From contig CAUYUJ010022400.1 in the NCBI GenBank assembly GCA_963575745.1, positions 20,001-84,000 on the forward strand: DNA of 64,000 nucleotides, read 5' to 3'. A program made the position numbers and the translations under genes. The stretch is from Prorocentrum cordatum. Taxonomy: Eukaryota; Sar; Dinophyceae; Prorocentrales; Prorocentraceae. Shown piece by piece: positions 33,576-43,495 of the stretch. The first letter of the stretch is position 1; the number at the start of each line of letters is the position of its first letter. Below the pieces are notes generated by a model. It saw nothing but the letters and a program-made list of their open reading frames with translations. It had not been told where the DNA came from and did no database searches.

Positions 33576-33803
33576 GGAGGGCTGCCCAGAATGACGAAGG
33601 AACAACACACCCATATCCATAGGCCTGGCATCGCTCGGACGTGTGCTTCTTTTTCTCGGCGAGAACCTTCGAGGAGCATCCTTGATCATTTGGCGAGAAA
33701 ACCACGCACGAAACCGAAAAAAACACAGGAAATGGACGTCCGAGCGATGGCCGGAGGAGGGCTGCCCAGAATGACGAACGCACAACACACCCATATCCAT
33801 AGG
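33576..33803. repeat. 48-bp direct repeats flanking a T2 element
   Basis: AGGGCTGCCCAGAATGACGA and the following ACAACACACCCATATCCATAGG occur at about 33576-33623 and again at 33755-33803, one on each side of the T2 element. They differ at a few bases (AAGGA versus ACGCA). This is far longer than a target-site duplication. Confidence 0.8.
33625..33753. mobile_element. TIR element family T2, copy A (129 bp)
   Basis: Left end CTGGCATCGCTCGGACGTGT; right end GGACGTCCGAGCGATGGCCGG, its inverted repeat. Interior shares CGAGAACC, GAGGAGCATCC and CCACGCACGAAACCGAAAAA with the copies at 45892 and 58438. Confidence 0.8.
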
Positions 33804-34318
33804 GGGGTCGTTGGGAGGAGGACTTGCTATGGGTATAGGTGCGGGTTGTGGGACCCTGGGGGGGTGGCTCCCGTTCGAGCGGGGGCACCCATCCGACAAC
33901 ACGCACCCATAGCCCTCTCCGACCTCCCTAAGGGTATGGGTGTGTGCTGGTGGTTCGTCACAGAAGGCTGCCCTGAAGGCTGCCTAAACGACTGCCTGGC
34001 GCCCGGGTCGCGCCGGGGCGCATCTCATGTAGAGAGAGAGTGTGTCTTCGCTTCCTCTCGGCCGTCCCCCCCGCTCTCCTTTGCCCGCCGGCCGATTCGC
34101 TAGTTTGTCCCCCTCTCTGGCTTCTCGCTGGAGCGGAGTTCGCCGCCTCGCCGCCGACGACAAGAAGCGTCTTCGGTCAGAGGTCGTTTCGGCTTTAGCT
34201 TCCTGGTCCGGGGTGCTCGCCCGGAGCCCGCCCGTGTCCGAGGAGCCATCGGGCGGGCTTCCCGAGCCGGAGCCCGGCTTCTGGTGGACTCAAGCAGTGG
34301 CGAAGCGTCATGGCTCGA
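33804..34318. other. Inverted CCCATAG...CAACACRC repeats, no gene
   Basis: TATGGGTATAGGTGCGGGTTG (33829) faces CAACACGCACCCATAG (33897), and TAAGGGTATGGGTGTGTGCTG lies at 33930. Related inverted pairs occur at 46310-46380 and 46845-46870. Probably remnants of a further short element. 34110-34160 repeats the GGAGTTCGCCGCC sequence seen at 33198. Confidence 0.5.
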
Positions 34319-34493
34319 CTATAGCCCTACCAAACAATGTTCTAAGAACCTTTTGTGGTTTCCACGAAGTGTTCTTAGAACATGTCTGGCGGAGACTGCA
34401 TTGTTTTATCACATCGGGTCCACGTTCTAAGAACATTGTTTTTGTTCTTAGAACAGCATTGGGTTCTAAGAACATTTCGTGGTAGGACTATAG
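34319..34493. mobile_element. TIR element T4 with repeated GTTCTWAGAAC palindromes (175 bp)
   Basis: Ends CTATAGCCCTACCA and, inverted, CTATAGTCCTACCA. Inside, the palindrome GTTCTTAGAAC/GTTCTAAGAAC occurs five times (34340, 34370, 34426, 34443, 34466), in both arms. No coding. Single copy here. Confidence 0.75.
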
Positions 34494-35013
34494 GAATGCT
34501 GGGACGGTCGGTCCCTACTCAGTGGACAGAGCCCTGGCCCCAAGCCTGCAGGGCCGTCTCGAAGGCGCGCTGTGTTGCCCAGGCGATCGCAGACATGGAT
34601 TCAGGGGGCGTGGATTCGCGACGGGTGTTTCCATGGGAAATCGCGGATTTCCGCCGCTGAACGAGGCGGCACCGGCCGCAGCTTGTGGAGGGCACCTCCC
34701 CCGATCTCCATGGACTCGGCAGCCGCGCACCAAATCCATGGATCGCTAGTCCATGTTTGCGCGCCCCCGAGCTGTCCTCCGGGGAGGGATCTCCACCTTG
34801 GGCTGCGGGCGCGTGCAGACGCGCGAGGGGATCTTGCCTGCACGGGCCAAGGAAAGAAAACGCCACCCTTCCCGATGTTCACCTTGGGCTGCAGGCGCGC
34901 GCAGACGCGCGAGGGGGTCTCGCCTGCACGGGTCCAGGGAGGGAAAGAGCCGAGCCCGGCCCGCAGAACGGGCGTTCCCTGGGCAGCCCTGGGCGTCCCC
35001 AGGGCTCAGGGCA
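34494..35013. repeat. Stretch with an 86-bp duplication
   Basis: CACCTTGGGCTGC and the following 70 bases (GCAGACGCGCGAGGGG, TGCCTGCACGGG) occur at 34794 and 34880. The rest is unique, with no supported gene. Confidence 0.7.
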
Positions 35014-35202
35014 ACGGTAGGGGGGATGGGCTCGGGGGGGGGCATCGACCCCCACTCGCCCATTGGTCTCTGATAGGGGTCCGATGGCCCTCCCCTCCCA
35101 GGACCGTGCGGATGCGCTTTCGGGGGCCCGGCAGCGGTCTTTCGGCGATGCATCGCCGATGCCAGCTCGACGTGTCCCCCCTGAGCTGGTCCACTCCTAA
35201 CG
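35014..35202. mobile_element. TIR element family T5, copy A (about 189 bp)
   Basis: Left end CGGTAGGGGGGATGGGCTCGGGGG; right end CCCCCCTGAGCTGGTCCACTCC then TAACG. It shares CCCAGGACCGTGCGG and a CGGCGATGCATCGCCG hairpin with the copy at 39799. Confidence 0.65.
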
Positions 35203-35412
35203 CTGCACCTCGAAGGCAGTCCTGCCCGGCTCCACTCCTTCAGGCGCGCTCTTGCGCGGGGGCGTCGCCCCAAGGGGCGCCCGTCGTGCGGGTCGGGTAG
35301 CTCTGCTGCCCTCCACTGCAGGGCCGATCGGCCTCGCGCACCAGGGCCACCGTCGGAGCTGTGTCCCCCCCCGCCCGCCCGCCCAGAAGCCTCCCGCGCG
35401 GACCGCACTGGA

Positions 35413-35606
35413 CTTTCGGCGGCGAGCGAGGGGGGGACTGAGAAGGAGAAGGCCTTCTCAGAAGGCGGCGGGACTTCTCAGAAGCCCTCGCGCTTTCCGT
35501 GTCCTCGGGGAAGGCTTCGAACGAGTTTCAGAAGGCCGGGGGATTTCCGTGCTTTCTGAAAAAGGCCCGCCCCTTCTCATTTCCCCCCAAGCTTGCCGCC
35601 GAGACT
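35413..35606. mobile_element. TIR element family T6, copy A (194 bp)
   Basis: Left arm CTTTCGGCGGCGAGCGAGGG then GACTGAGAAGGAGAAGGCC; the right arm inverted reads GTCTCGGCGGCAAGCTTGGG then AATGAGAAGGGGCGGGCC. Arms of about 50 bases. The interior has GAAGGC/CTTCTCAGAAG repeats. The second copy is at 46605. Confidence 0.7.
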
Positions 35607-36225
35607 TGCACCAGAGGAGAAGCAAGGGCTAATTACGTCCACCGAGAACCCATCGGTGAGGAATCGACCCCCGGGTGGTGGCATGCCTGAGCGTCGTTCA
35701 GTGCATGACGCTCGCGCGTGCCACAGCCCAGGCGTCGCTCCCCCGCCGAGAGGTTCTCGGTGTCGTTGGTCCACGCTTCTCCTCTGAGGGCAGTCCTGAC
35801 AATGCAGGTGGTCGTCCAACATCGAAAGTGCGGTGCGGCTGGGAGTTCCTTGGGACCGCTATTTGAATTCCTCGCGCTTCGCGTATCTCCACCAGTTCTC
35901 CTCGCAGCCTGCCAACGCTCACGCCCACACCGGGCACCAATTCGACTTCCGACTGTCGGTCATCTTGGCTGCGGCCACCCTGGTACTCTCGCAGTTGTCC
36001 GGGGTCTTGCGCCCTTGCATTAATTACTCGGCTTGTGTCCCAGGTCGTCGTTCTGCCCGACTACCTGGCGCTTCCGACGCCTTGCATACTTGCACGGTGG
36101 CGGTACTATTCAGTTTCAGCCATCCCCCTCCACTCGCCGGTCCGCCACTGATGTGCTGCGTGAGGCTCCGACTAGCCGCTTTAGGTGAGGCTGCGCCCCG
36201 CTGTTTTAGGTGAATTTGTCCCTGC
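35607..36225. other. No gene recognised
   Basis: Unique sequence. It includes TATCTCCACCAG at 35883-35894, a motif that recurs at every boundary of the neighbouring 357-bp repeat. Confidence 0.4.
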
Positions 36226-37014
36226 GTGCCCCGCTTTGACTGGACTCGCCGCTGGCGCGCTCGCCTGCGGCCGCTGACCACAAAGTATCTCCACCAGCCT
36301 CGCGGTTGCCACCCTGGTTTCAGTACTGGAGTTCTCCCCGCGGTGTCATTGTACGCCTGTCGCCACCACCAGTGTGCTGACTACGGGCACGCGTTCCCTA
36401 CTCAGCGCTTCTGGTGCGCGACTTCGCTGGCGCCACCTCGTGCACCCGTCTGGATTCGGGCCGCAGATTGGTTTCCCGAGTTGTTTCCACGGCTTCTGTC
36501 GTGGTGCCCGGCGCCATTTTGGCCGCGCGCTGAGGTGCTGCGTGAGACTCTGGCCCGCCGCTTTAGGTCAATTCGTCTTTGCGCGCCCCGTTTTGACTGG
36601 ACTCGCCGCTGGCGCGCTCGCCTGCGGCCGCTGACTAAAAAGTATCTCCACCAGCCTCGCGGTTGCCACCCTGGTTTCAGTACTGGAGTTCTCCCCGCGG
36701 TGTCATTGTACGCCTGTCGCCACCACCGGTGTGCTGACTACGGGCACGCGTTCCCTACTCAGCGCTTCTGGTGCGCGACTTCGCTGGCGCCACCTCTTGC
36801 ACCCGTCTGGATTCGGGCCGCAGCTTGGTTTCCCGAGTTGTTTCCACGGCTTCTGTCGTGGTGCCTGGCGCCATTTTGGCCGCGCGCTGAGGTGCTGCGT
36901 GAGACTCTGGCCCGCCGCTTTAGGTCAATTCGTCTTTGCGCGCCCCGTTTTGACTGGACTCGCCGCTGGCGCGCTCGCCTGCGGCCGCTGACTAAAAAGT
37001 ATCTCCACCAGCCG
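36226..37014. repeat. 357-bp tandem repeat, about 2.2 copies
   Basis: Units start at about 36226, 36583 and (partial) 36940, nearly identical. 357 is divisible by three, so the plus strand is open through all copies (317 codons) as a Trp/Arg-rich chain. I do not recognise a protein family and treat it as repeat DNA. Each unit contains AAAGTATCTCCACCAGCC. Confidence 0.85.
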
Positions 37015-37692
37015 GTCCAGTTCGTTTTCGACGGTGTTTGCCTGATTTACACGGAGCGTTCGACTTTTGCGTGTTTATGGTCGCGCCGCCGCGCCATGTT
37101 GGCTGCGTTTACTTGCTGGTCGCCACCGGGACTTCCACGCCGCAGGGTTTGGGAGTATCGGTTCTGCCTCTTCTCCTGAGTGGTTGCCTGGGCGCTCGCT
37201 TCGCTTGCCTTTTTTCTTCCTGCTGCTTACTCGCGGCCCGACCAGTGTTTGGACGGTTTTCGACACGTTTCGCGAAAAAATATCTCCACCAGCCCAGTCG
37301 GAAACCCTGCTAACGAGAGTTTAAGGGGAAAGGGACGAAGAGAGACACGTAGTGAAACAAAGCGGGCAATTTGCTTGAACTGAGGGATCTTTGGGTGCAC
37401 GGGGTTGACCTTGGAGGGCCTCTTCGGGCCATCTCTGGGGCCCACGTGGAGGCGAGAGGGAGGAGGACGACGACGACCACGACGACGAGGGAGAGGAGGA
37501 ACAGGAGTAGGAACACGATGAGGGCAAGGACGAGGAGGAGGACGAGGACGAGGAAGGGCAACGAGGAAGAGGACGTGGCCATCAACATCGCCTCTGTGAG
37601 CCCCCATCACGGTTATTTGGGGCAATATTGGGGTCCCCTTGGAGCTCTTTTTGGGGGTCTTGGGGCCCTATGGGAGCCATCTTCGGGATTCC
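37015..37692. other. Unique sequence, ACG/GAGGAC-rich part and short CTTGGGG repeats
   Basis: 37440-37580 is GAGGACGACGA-rich. 37400-37440 and 37620-37690 resemble the GGGGTCTTGGGGCC minisatellite family found elsewhere. No gene. Confidence 0.5.
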
Positions 37693-37862
37693 TTAAGTCG
37701 GGCGTGTCCCTTTACAGAAGGAAAACTCAAAAACTGTCACACGACAAAAAAAACACAGTCTGGGGACGAGTCCTTTAGTATGTTTGAGCGTTTCTGGTAT
37801 ATGTTTTGACTAGTTTTGATTCGTCCTCCGAAATCTGCCTGTGGGGGGACATGCCGGACCTA
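37693..37862. mobile_element. TIR element family T1, copy B (170 bp)
   Basis: Left TTAAGTCGGGCGTGTCCC, then TTTACAGAAGG; right end AAATCTGCCTGTGGGGGGAC then ATGCCGGACCTA. Interior includes GGGGACGAGTCCTTTAGT, parallel to GGGGACGATGT of copies C and D. Confidence 0.8.
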
Positions 37863-38282
37863 GAGATCCCCTGGGGAGCCCTGGAGGACAGCCACTCGGC
37901 TCTGCCCCTGCGCCCGGCTGGCAGCATCTGCCTCCTCGCCCCTCCTCCCGCCGGGCCGCGGAGCAGCAGCAGCGGCAGGACGGAGGGCGGGGCAGCGGCG
38001 GTCGGCCGAGCAGCGCCGCCGGCGTCGAGGGGCCAGCTTCTCGGGCTGACCCGAAAGGGGGGTGGTGCCGTAGATTTGGCGCAATAGATATTGCGGGCGT
38101 GCCACACACACTTCGGGGCGCAGCTGTACTGCTGGACTTTCGCGTGCAAGATGCAAGACACGACTTGCAGCGCAATGCAGTACCATTCTCGGGCGCCGCA
38201 CGTCTGCGATACCACTGCCCCGAATCTATTGCACCACCCCCGTCTCAGCTGGACCCCCGATTGGGTCGCCCAAGACTTCTCG
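37863..38282. other. No gene recognised
   Basis: GC-rich unique sequence; frames overlap in all directions without family resemblance. Confidence 0.4.
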
Positions 38283-38600
38283 GACGCGGGTGGGGGAGGG
38301 GTCCCATCGCAGCGCGCCCGCTCGGCGCGCCCGCTCGGCGCGCCCACGCGGCGCGCCCGCACGCCCGTGCCCGCACGCCCGTGCCCGCACGCCCGTGCCC
38401 GCACGCCCGTGCCCGCACGCCCGTGCCGAGGCTCAGGTCCGACGACTCGCGCGCATGGTTTTGGAGTCGGCTTTGGACGCGCGCCTGTTGAGACATGTCT
38501 TCGATCGCGGCAGGTACCTCCCTGGGCCAGCACCGATGAGCGCTGAGGCGATCCGTGGCGTCAAGCCAACTGATGAGCGCTGAGGCGATCCATGGCGTCA
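38283..38600. repeat. 14-bp CCCGCACGCCCGTG tandem repeat and a 48-bp duplication
   Basis: About five exact 14-bp units at 38355-38425. At 38535-38600, GATGAGCGCTGAGGCGATCC is repeated 38 bases apart. Confidence 0.8.
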
Positions 38601-38844
38601 CGCCTTGCGGGAGGAAGGATGATGGAAGATCACGGCGGTCAGTCGAGCAGCACCGATCAGCAGTGCCGCGGCCCGAGCCCCATGCTGGCGCACCGCCCGC
38701 GCGGAGCTCGTTCTGCCGCACGGCCATGGCCGAGGGGCACCTCCGTCGGCGCCGGGCTTCCAACTTGGGGGGTCGGGCGAGGGTGGGCTGGAAGGGGGGG
38801 TTAAAACGACGCGCGAAGATCGGGACAAAATCGGATCGGGATAA

Positions 38845-38960
38845 CTCGAAATCTCTGAGAATCGGCGGGTTTGGAGGATGTATTGGGCGCCGCGGCCGCT
38901 CCAGAGCGTTCCGGAACGCTCTGAGAGCGCTCCGGAACGCTCTGGAGCGATTTATCCCGA
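38845..38960. repeat. Dispersed repeat with a perfect 22-bp palindrome
   Basis: CAGAGCGTTCCGGAACGCTCTG at 38902-38923 is fully self-complementary and is followed by a second near-palindrome to 38947. Together with the flanking GGAGGATGT...TGGGCGCCGCGGCC it recurs in inverse orientation at 55361-55440. Confidence 0.8.
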
Positions 38961-38982
38961 TCCTAGCCCTGTTTTAGGGGTG

Positions 38983-39171
38983 GCTCGAAGAAGAAAAAAG
39001 GCCATAAACATACATGTCTGGCGCTCCGCGCGGATTTCTTGGATCCGCGCTGGGCCGCGCCGCCCCTGGCGCGCTCCGCGCGCCAGGGAGGGGGGCCAAG
39101 CGCAGATCCCAAGAGATCCGCGCGGATCTCCAAATGTTGAGGTTTATGGCGTTGTTTCTTCCTCTAGTGGG
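38983..39171. mobile_element. Foldback element with arms of about 70 bases
   Basis: The left arm (GAAGAAAAAAGGCCATAAAC ... CCGCGCGGATTTCTTGGATC) pairs with the right arm, which reads GAGATCCGCGCGGATCTCC ... GTTTATGGCGTTGTTTCTTC. The loop contains a second hairpin, CCTGGCGCGCTCCGCGCGCCAGG. No coding. Confidence 0.65.
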
Positions 39172-39798
39172 GCACGAGAATGAGGTCGCGAGGATCTACA
39201 CCGATTATGAGCCTCGTGGAAGTGAGTGCATGACGCGGGAGGATACTGAGGCAATCGACAACCGACGCTGATGAGATCTGCCAGTTCCACAGCACTTGTG
39301 CAGAGTGACCTTCGTGCGAATCTCAAGCCGGTTCAAGATCAGCGCGTGCAGCGGGCGCGCCAAATAAGAAACCAGTTTGCCGGAGCAGTTATTCCTCGGT
39401 GCGCAGTTTTTTCTCCCCCGATGGCCCCTTGACCCAGCAGAGACACCAGAGCGCCTATAGAAAACTCTAAAATCGGCGTCGAAGGAGCCCCGAGAGTCCT
39501 TGTTGTAGAATTTCGTATCGTGCGCGCCTGCCGTACTGCAATTCGCCCGTGTGTTTCTCCTACGCGATTCGGCAGCGCGGGCGGTTTGCAGCGAAGTGAG
39601 CCTGGCGTGCAGACGGCGTGAATGTGTGGAGCGGGACCTCGGCGTTGTCCTCGCAGTCGGTCGTCGGCGCGCAGATGTGTGTGGCGCGAGGGGGGAGCGG
39701 CTGGTAGAGGGCACACGGCCTGTCAAAGGTAGCCCCCGCCGACTGCTGGTGAGCCTTCTTCTTGGAAGCATCCGATCTCCTGCAAGACTCCTGGGCCA
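39172..39798. other. No gene recognised
   Basis: Unique sequence. A minus-strand frame of about 200 codons covers it but is Arg/Ser-rich, and I do not support it as a gene. Confidence 0.35.
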
Positions 39799-40002
39799 CG
39801 TTAGGGGGGACATACTCAGGGGATGTGGGGGGCCGATGATCACCGATCGCCGATTGGTCGCCGCTGAGGGCCCGATAGCCCGCCTCTCCCAGGACCGTGC
39901 GGGCTCGCTACCGAGGTCTGTCAGCGATCTGTGGGCGATGTACCGCCGAGTCCAGGTCGAGGTTTCCGAGGTTCCCCCCCTGAGCCAGTCCCCCCCCTAA
40001 CG
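39799..40002. mobile_element. TIR element family T5, copy B (204 bp)
   Basis: Left end CGTTAGGGGGGACATACTCAGGGG; right end CCCCCCCTGAGCCAGTCC...CCCTAACG, the inverted repeat. The interior has GATCACCGATCGCCGATTGG, CCCAGGACCGTGCGGGC and GTCCAGGTCGAGGTTTCC. This last motif is also found in every array spacer. Confidence 0.75.
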
Positions 40003-40640
40003 TTTTCAATTCATCCTGGAAGTCTCGGGCCTCTTGCCAGGATGCCTCGGCGGCGGCGCGCTTGGCTGGCCAGCGCTTATTCCTGATCTCAGACCCCGGG
40101 CCAGAGCTCCAGAGGCGAAGGGCTCCTCCTCCTCCGCCTCCTCGTCCTCCTCCGTCCTTCGTCATCCTCCGCCTCCACCGCCCGCGCCCCCTCCACCCTC
40201 CATCCTCCATCCTCCTCCGCCTTCTCCACCGCCTCCTCGATCCTCCTCAATCCTCCCTCCCTCCGTCCGCACTGCGCCTCCTCCCCTCCCCCGCACGGCC
40301 CCGACGACGGCGTGGGCCCTCCGTCGCCTCGACGAGGCCGTCACCGCCCCTGAAGTTGCCCTGCGCAGGGGCCGCGGCATCGCTTCGGAGGCCGCCCTCG
40401 CGCGGCGCCGTGGCGGGCCGTGCGCCTCCTGCAAGAGAAGCGGAAGCGGACGCGAACGCAGTGTTTGCCTATGCCATCGCCACTTGGGTCGATGCTCCTG
40501 CAATTCTAGGCGCTTCGCGTACCGATCCAGTCATCTCGCTCTGTGCCCCAGCCGCGCCCGCCCCGCTTCTCGGAATTGTCCTTGGAGCCGACCATCAGAA
40601 AATCGATCCAGTCACCACGATGTCCAGGGGAGGTGCCCTG
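40003..40640. other. TCC-rich stretch and weak coding-like sequence
   Basis: 40115-40265 is a TCC/CTC-rich tract. 40430-40690 reads AEADANAVFAYAIATWVDAP in one plus-strand frame and is balanced in composition, but has no family match or clear boundaries. It may be an exon fragment. Confidence 0.3.
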
Positions 40641-41110
40641 ATCAGGAGGGATGTGGAGGAGCATGCAGTGGAACAAAGGGCTGGGTAAGACGTCGTAGCC
40701 AAAGAGGGGGAGGATGGAGGAGGATCAGAGGAGGAGGAGGAGGAGGAGGAGGAGGAGGAGGAGGGAATGGGGCGGGGGAGGAGGGAGGAGGGATCAGGAG
40801 AAGGAGGAGGAGGAGGCGGAGGAGGAGCAGGAGGAACAGGCGGATGCGGAAGAGGCGGAGGAGGAGGGCGAGCGGAAAGGCCAGAGGCCTCTTGGGTGCC
40901 TCTCGGAGTCTCTTGAGATGTCTCGTGGCAGCTTCGCGTTGGCCTCTTGGTGCGTCTTGGGCGACTCTCGGCGGTCCCGGGGGCTTCTTGAAGCGTCGTG
41001 GGTGCCTCGGGGGAGCCTCTTGGGGTCTCTTGGGTTCCTCGGGAGAGCCTCTTGGGCACCTCTTGGAGCCCTCTTGGGAGCGTTTGGGGTCGTCTTGGGG
41101 CCATGTTGGC
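40640..41110. repeat. Composite repeat: GGA tract followed by CCTCTTGGGG minisatellite (copy at 40.6 kb)
   Basis: Starts GATGTGGAGGAGCATGCAGT...GGGCTGGGTAA, then a GGA tract (40715-40870), then 10-13-bp units of the type CCTCTTGGGGAG (40885-41110). The same order with matching start sequence occurs at 50095-50550. Confidence 0.8.
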
Positions 41111-41454
41111 GGAGCTGGGCCCACAGCCGAAGTAAAATCAGTGCTCTTGGCCTTCTCGCCGAGGCCATCTTGGACGCTCCCGTCGCTCGCAGAGCGACCT
41201 GTCCAGACCCAGGGGGGGGGAGGGGGAGGGGTAAGCCCAAGCTAGGTGCGCTCGCGTCATATCTGACATCCTACCCCTCCCTCCCATCCCTTACCAAGGC
41301 GCAGATCCCCTCTCTACTCGCACAGTCGGATGTCGAGCAGGGCAATGATCCCGAAAGGGTACGCGATGCATTGTAGAGCACGGCACGGCATGGCGTAGAA
41401 GAGCACCGCAAAGCGTAGTATCAACCTAGCATTGCATTGCATGCCGTGGCATGG
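41111..41454. other. No gene recognised
   Basis: Unique sequence with a G-rich patch near 41211-41230. Confidence 0.4.
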
Positions 41455-41660
41455 CACGGGAAATGACGCCAGCGCTGCAGCGGGAGCACGAGTCGAAACA
41501 AGCGGAAGCGCGGAAATGAGGCCAGCGCTGCAGCGGGAGCACGATTCGGAACGAGCGGAAGCACGGAAATGAGGCCAGCGCTGCAGCGGGAGCACGATTC
41601 GGAACGAGCGGGGCCCGAAAATGAGGCCGGCGCCTCAGCGAGAGCAGCATTGTGGAAAAA
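41455..41660. repeat. 53-bp minisatellite, about 3.7 copies
   Basis: GCCAGCGCTGCAGCGGGAGC recurs at 41468, 41521 and 41574 with a degenerate fourth unit near 41627. Units continue through ACGATTCGGAACGAGCGG. Confidence 0.85.
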
Positions 41661-42100
41661 ATGCAGGCGAAAACCCAACTCCGGGGAAACCTGTGTGTAA
41701 CAAAAACAGTACGCGGGGGGGGGGTCGGACACTCCCAGGCCGTCATCAGGGGAAGAGGGAGAGTAGTATTCATATTGAGTAATTGTCTAGGGTTAGAAGA
41801 GGAAACGTGCTAAACCGCTCACGCCAGAGGGTTTGTGGGATGAGCTTCGTGCGTCTGAAGCCCTGGCCGAATGCGATGTGGCTCGTCGCCATCAAAGCGA
41901 CTGATTGCCTCATCCTGCTTGCTAGTGAGCATACCACCAGCCCACACCCATGTCAGGAAGGCAGTGGATCTTTCGGTGACCTCCTCCGCCGAGGCCACTC
42001 GTGGCAAGTGTGACCCACTTCTGAGCTGTGCCGGGCCAGGCAAGGACCAACCTGCGTACCCCCCCCCCACGTATCACTTTGGCGCAGCCCCTCGGCCCCT
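41661..42100. other. No gene recognised
   Basis: Unique sequence. Confidence 0.4.
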
Positions 42101-42600
42101 TCTCATCATCACCCTCATCCTCATCCTCATCCTGCTGGGCGCAGCCTCATCCTCATCCTCATCCTCATCCTCATCTCATCCTCATCCCCTCCTCTTCCTC
42201 CTCCTCCTCCCCCTCCTCCTCCTCCCCCTCCTCCCCCTCCTCCTCCCCTTCCTCCTCCTTCTCCTCCTCCTCCTCCTCCCCCTCCTCCTCCTCCCCCTCC
42301 TCCTCGGCCCATTCCAGCAGCTGGGCCCTGCCCGCTGGGGGCCGCGATCCGACCACGTCTGCGGCTCCGGACCGCCGCTCTGCCCGGCGGCGGCGCGCCC
42401 TTTCTCCTGCCCTCCCCGCTCCTGCACGGCACCCCTCGACCGCTCGGTGTCCCGCTGTTTCCTCCCCCTCCTGGGCCCTCCTGTCCCTGTTCCTCCTCCT
42501 CCCCCCTCCTGCTCCTGCTGAGGTTCCTCCTCCTCCTCCTCCTCCTCCTCCTCCTCCTCCTCCTCCTCCTCCTCCTCCTCCTCCTCCTCCTCCTCCTCAG
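42101..42600. repeat. CCTCAT and TCC tracts
   Basis: CCTCAT units at 42107-42190, TCC/CCCTCC at 42190-42310, and pure TCC at 42522-42600, with GC-rich unique sequence between. Confidence 0.9.
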
Positions 42601-43495
42601 CAGCATCCTCCTCGTCCTCATCCTCCTTGTCTCGGCAGGGTCACGGAGTCTCAACGACGTGCTGCCGTTGGGAGCCCGAGCTTTTCCAGACCTGGACCAC
42701 AGGGACGATTCGCGTCGGCGCCTTGTCGGAATGCTTAGGAATGTGCAGTTCCCATACGCGCCGCCGCCGGCGAGACTCGTTACGTGACCCGGGGGGGGGG
42801 GAGGCGCCATCGTTAGTAGTATAAGAACGGGCTCCAAGGGAGCCCAACCCGGGGCCTCCTCGGCCAGAGTTCCGCACGCCTCGCACTGGCGCATGTCGGC
42901 CCGGCGCTCCCGCGCTCCGCGCCCCCGCGCGGAGGTCCTTTTCGGTCCGCCGCTGATACGGCCAAGCTGCTACCATAAGGAACGCCAGATAAGGAACGAA
43001 GCCCCTTTGGGCTCCAAACGCGCCTGGCTGAAGTGGGAGCGCTGGGGGCCCGACCACGGCAGGACCGAAGGAGCAGCGAGCCCTCTCCGAGCCCGAACTG
43101 CTCTCTGTTTCGGCGTCTCTCCCCCAGCTTGCTCCGCGTCCGGCAAGCCGAACGCATGGCTTGGGCCGGCCAAGGTGCAGATCCTGCGCGACCGTTGTTG
43201 TCATTTCCCCGCGCGATGAGACACATATGATGCCACTTGGGTGATTGGCGAGCGACGCTTGCAGATAAGAGCACACATGCAATCTGCAAAGAGTGCAGTC
43301 GCACATCACGGGTGAAGTTTGGACGTCATGTAGGTAATGTTTACTTGGAGAGTGTGTTCAGACAACTTTCCCAGGATATTTACATGAGTCAGACATGTGT
43401 TTTCGGGGATTGCGGTGGAGGGCGGGGGGGTGTTTCAACAGTGCTCTCTTTCCTAACCGTATCACTTTGGGCTCAAGGTTTCGCTTTTATGCCCC
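42601..43495. other. No gene supported
   Basis: GC-rich; several overlapping frames on both strands, none with recognisable motifs. Confidence 0.35.

Noticed and set aside
36511-36525. Partial SL (GCCATTTTGGC) at 36511 and 36868
   Set aside because: Only 11 bases match and both ends differ; a chance match carried by the 357-bp duplication.
36226-37179. 317-residue protein gene
   Set aside because: The open frame follows from a stop-free 357-bp unit; Trp/Arg-rich with no family resemblance.
39205-39843. Minus-strand gene of 212 codons
   Set aside because: Arg/Ser-rich, and overlaps a TIR element at its start.
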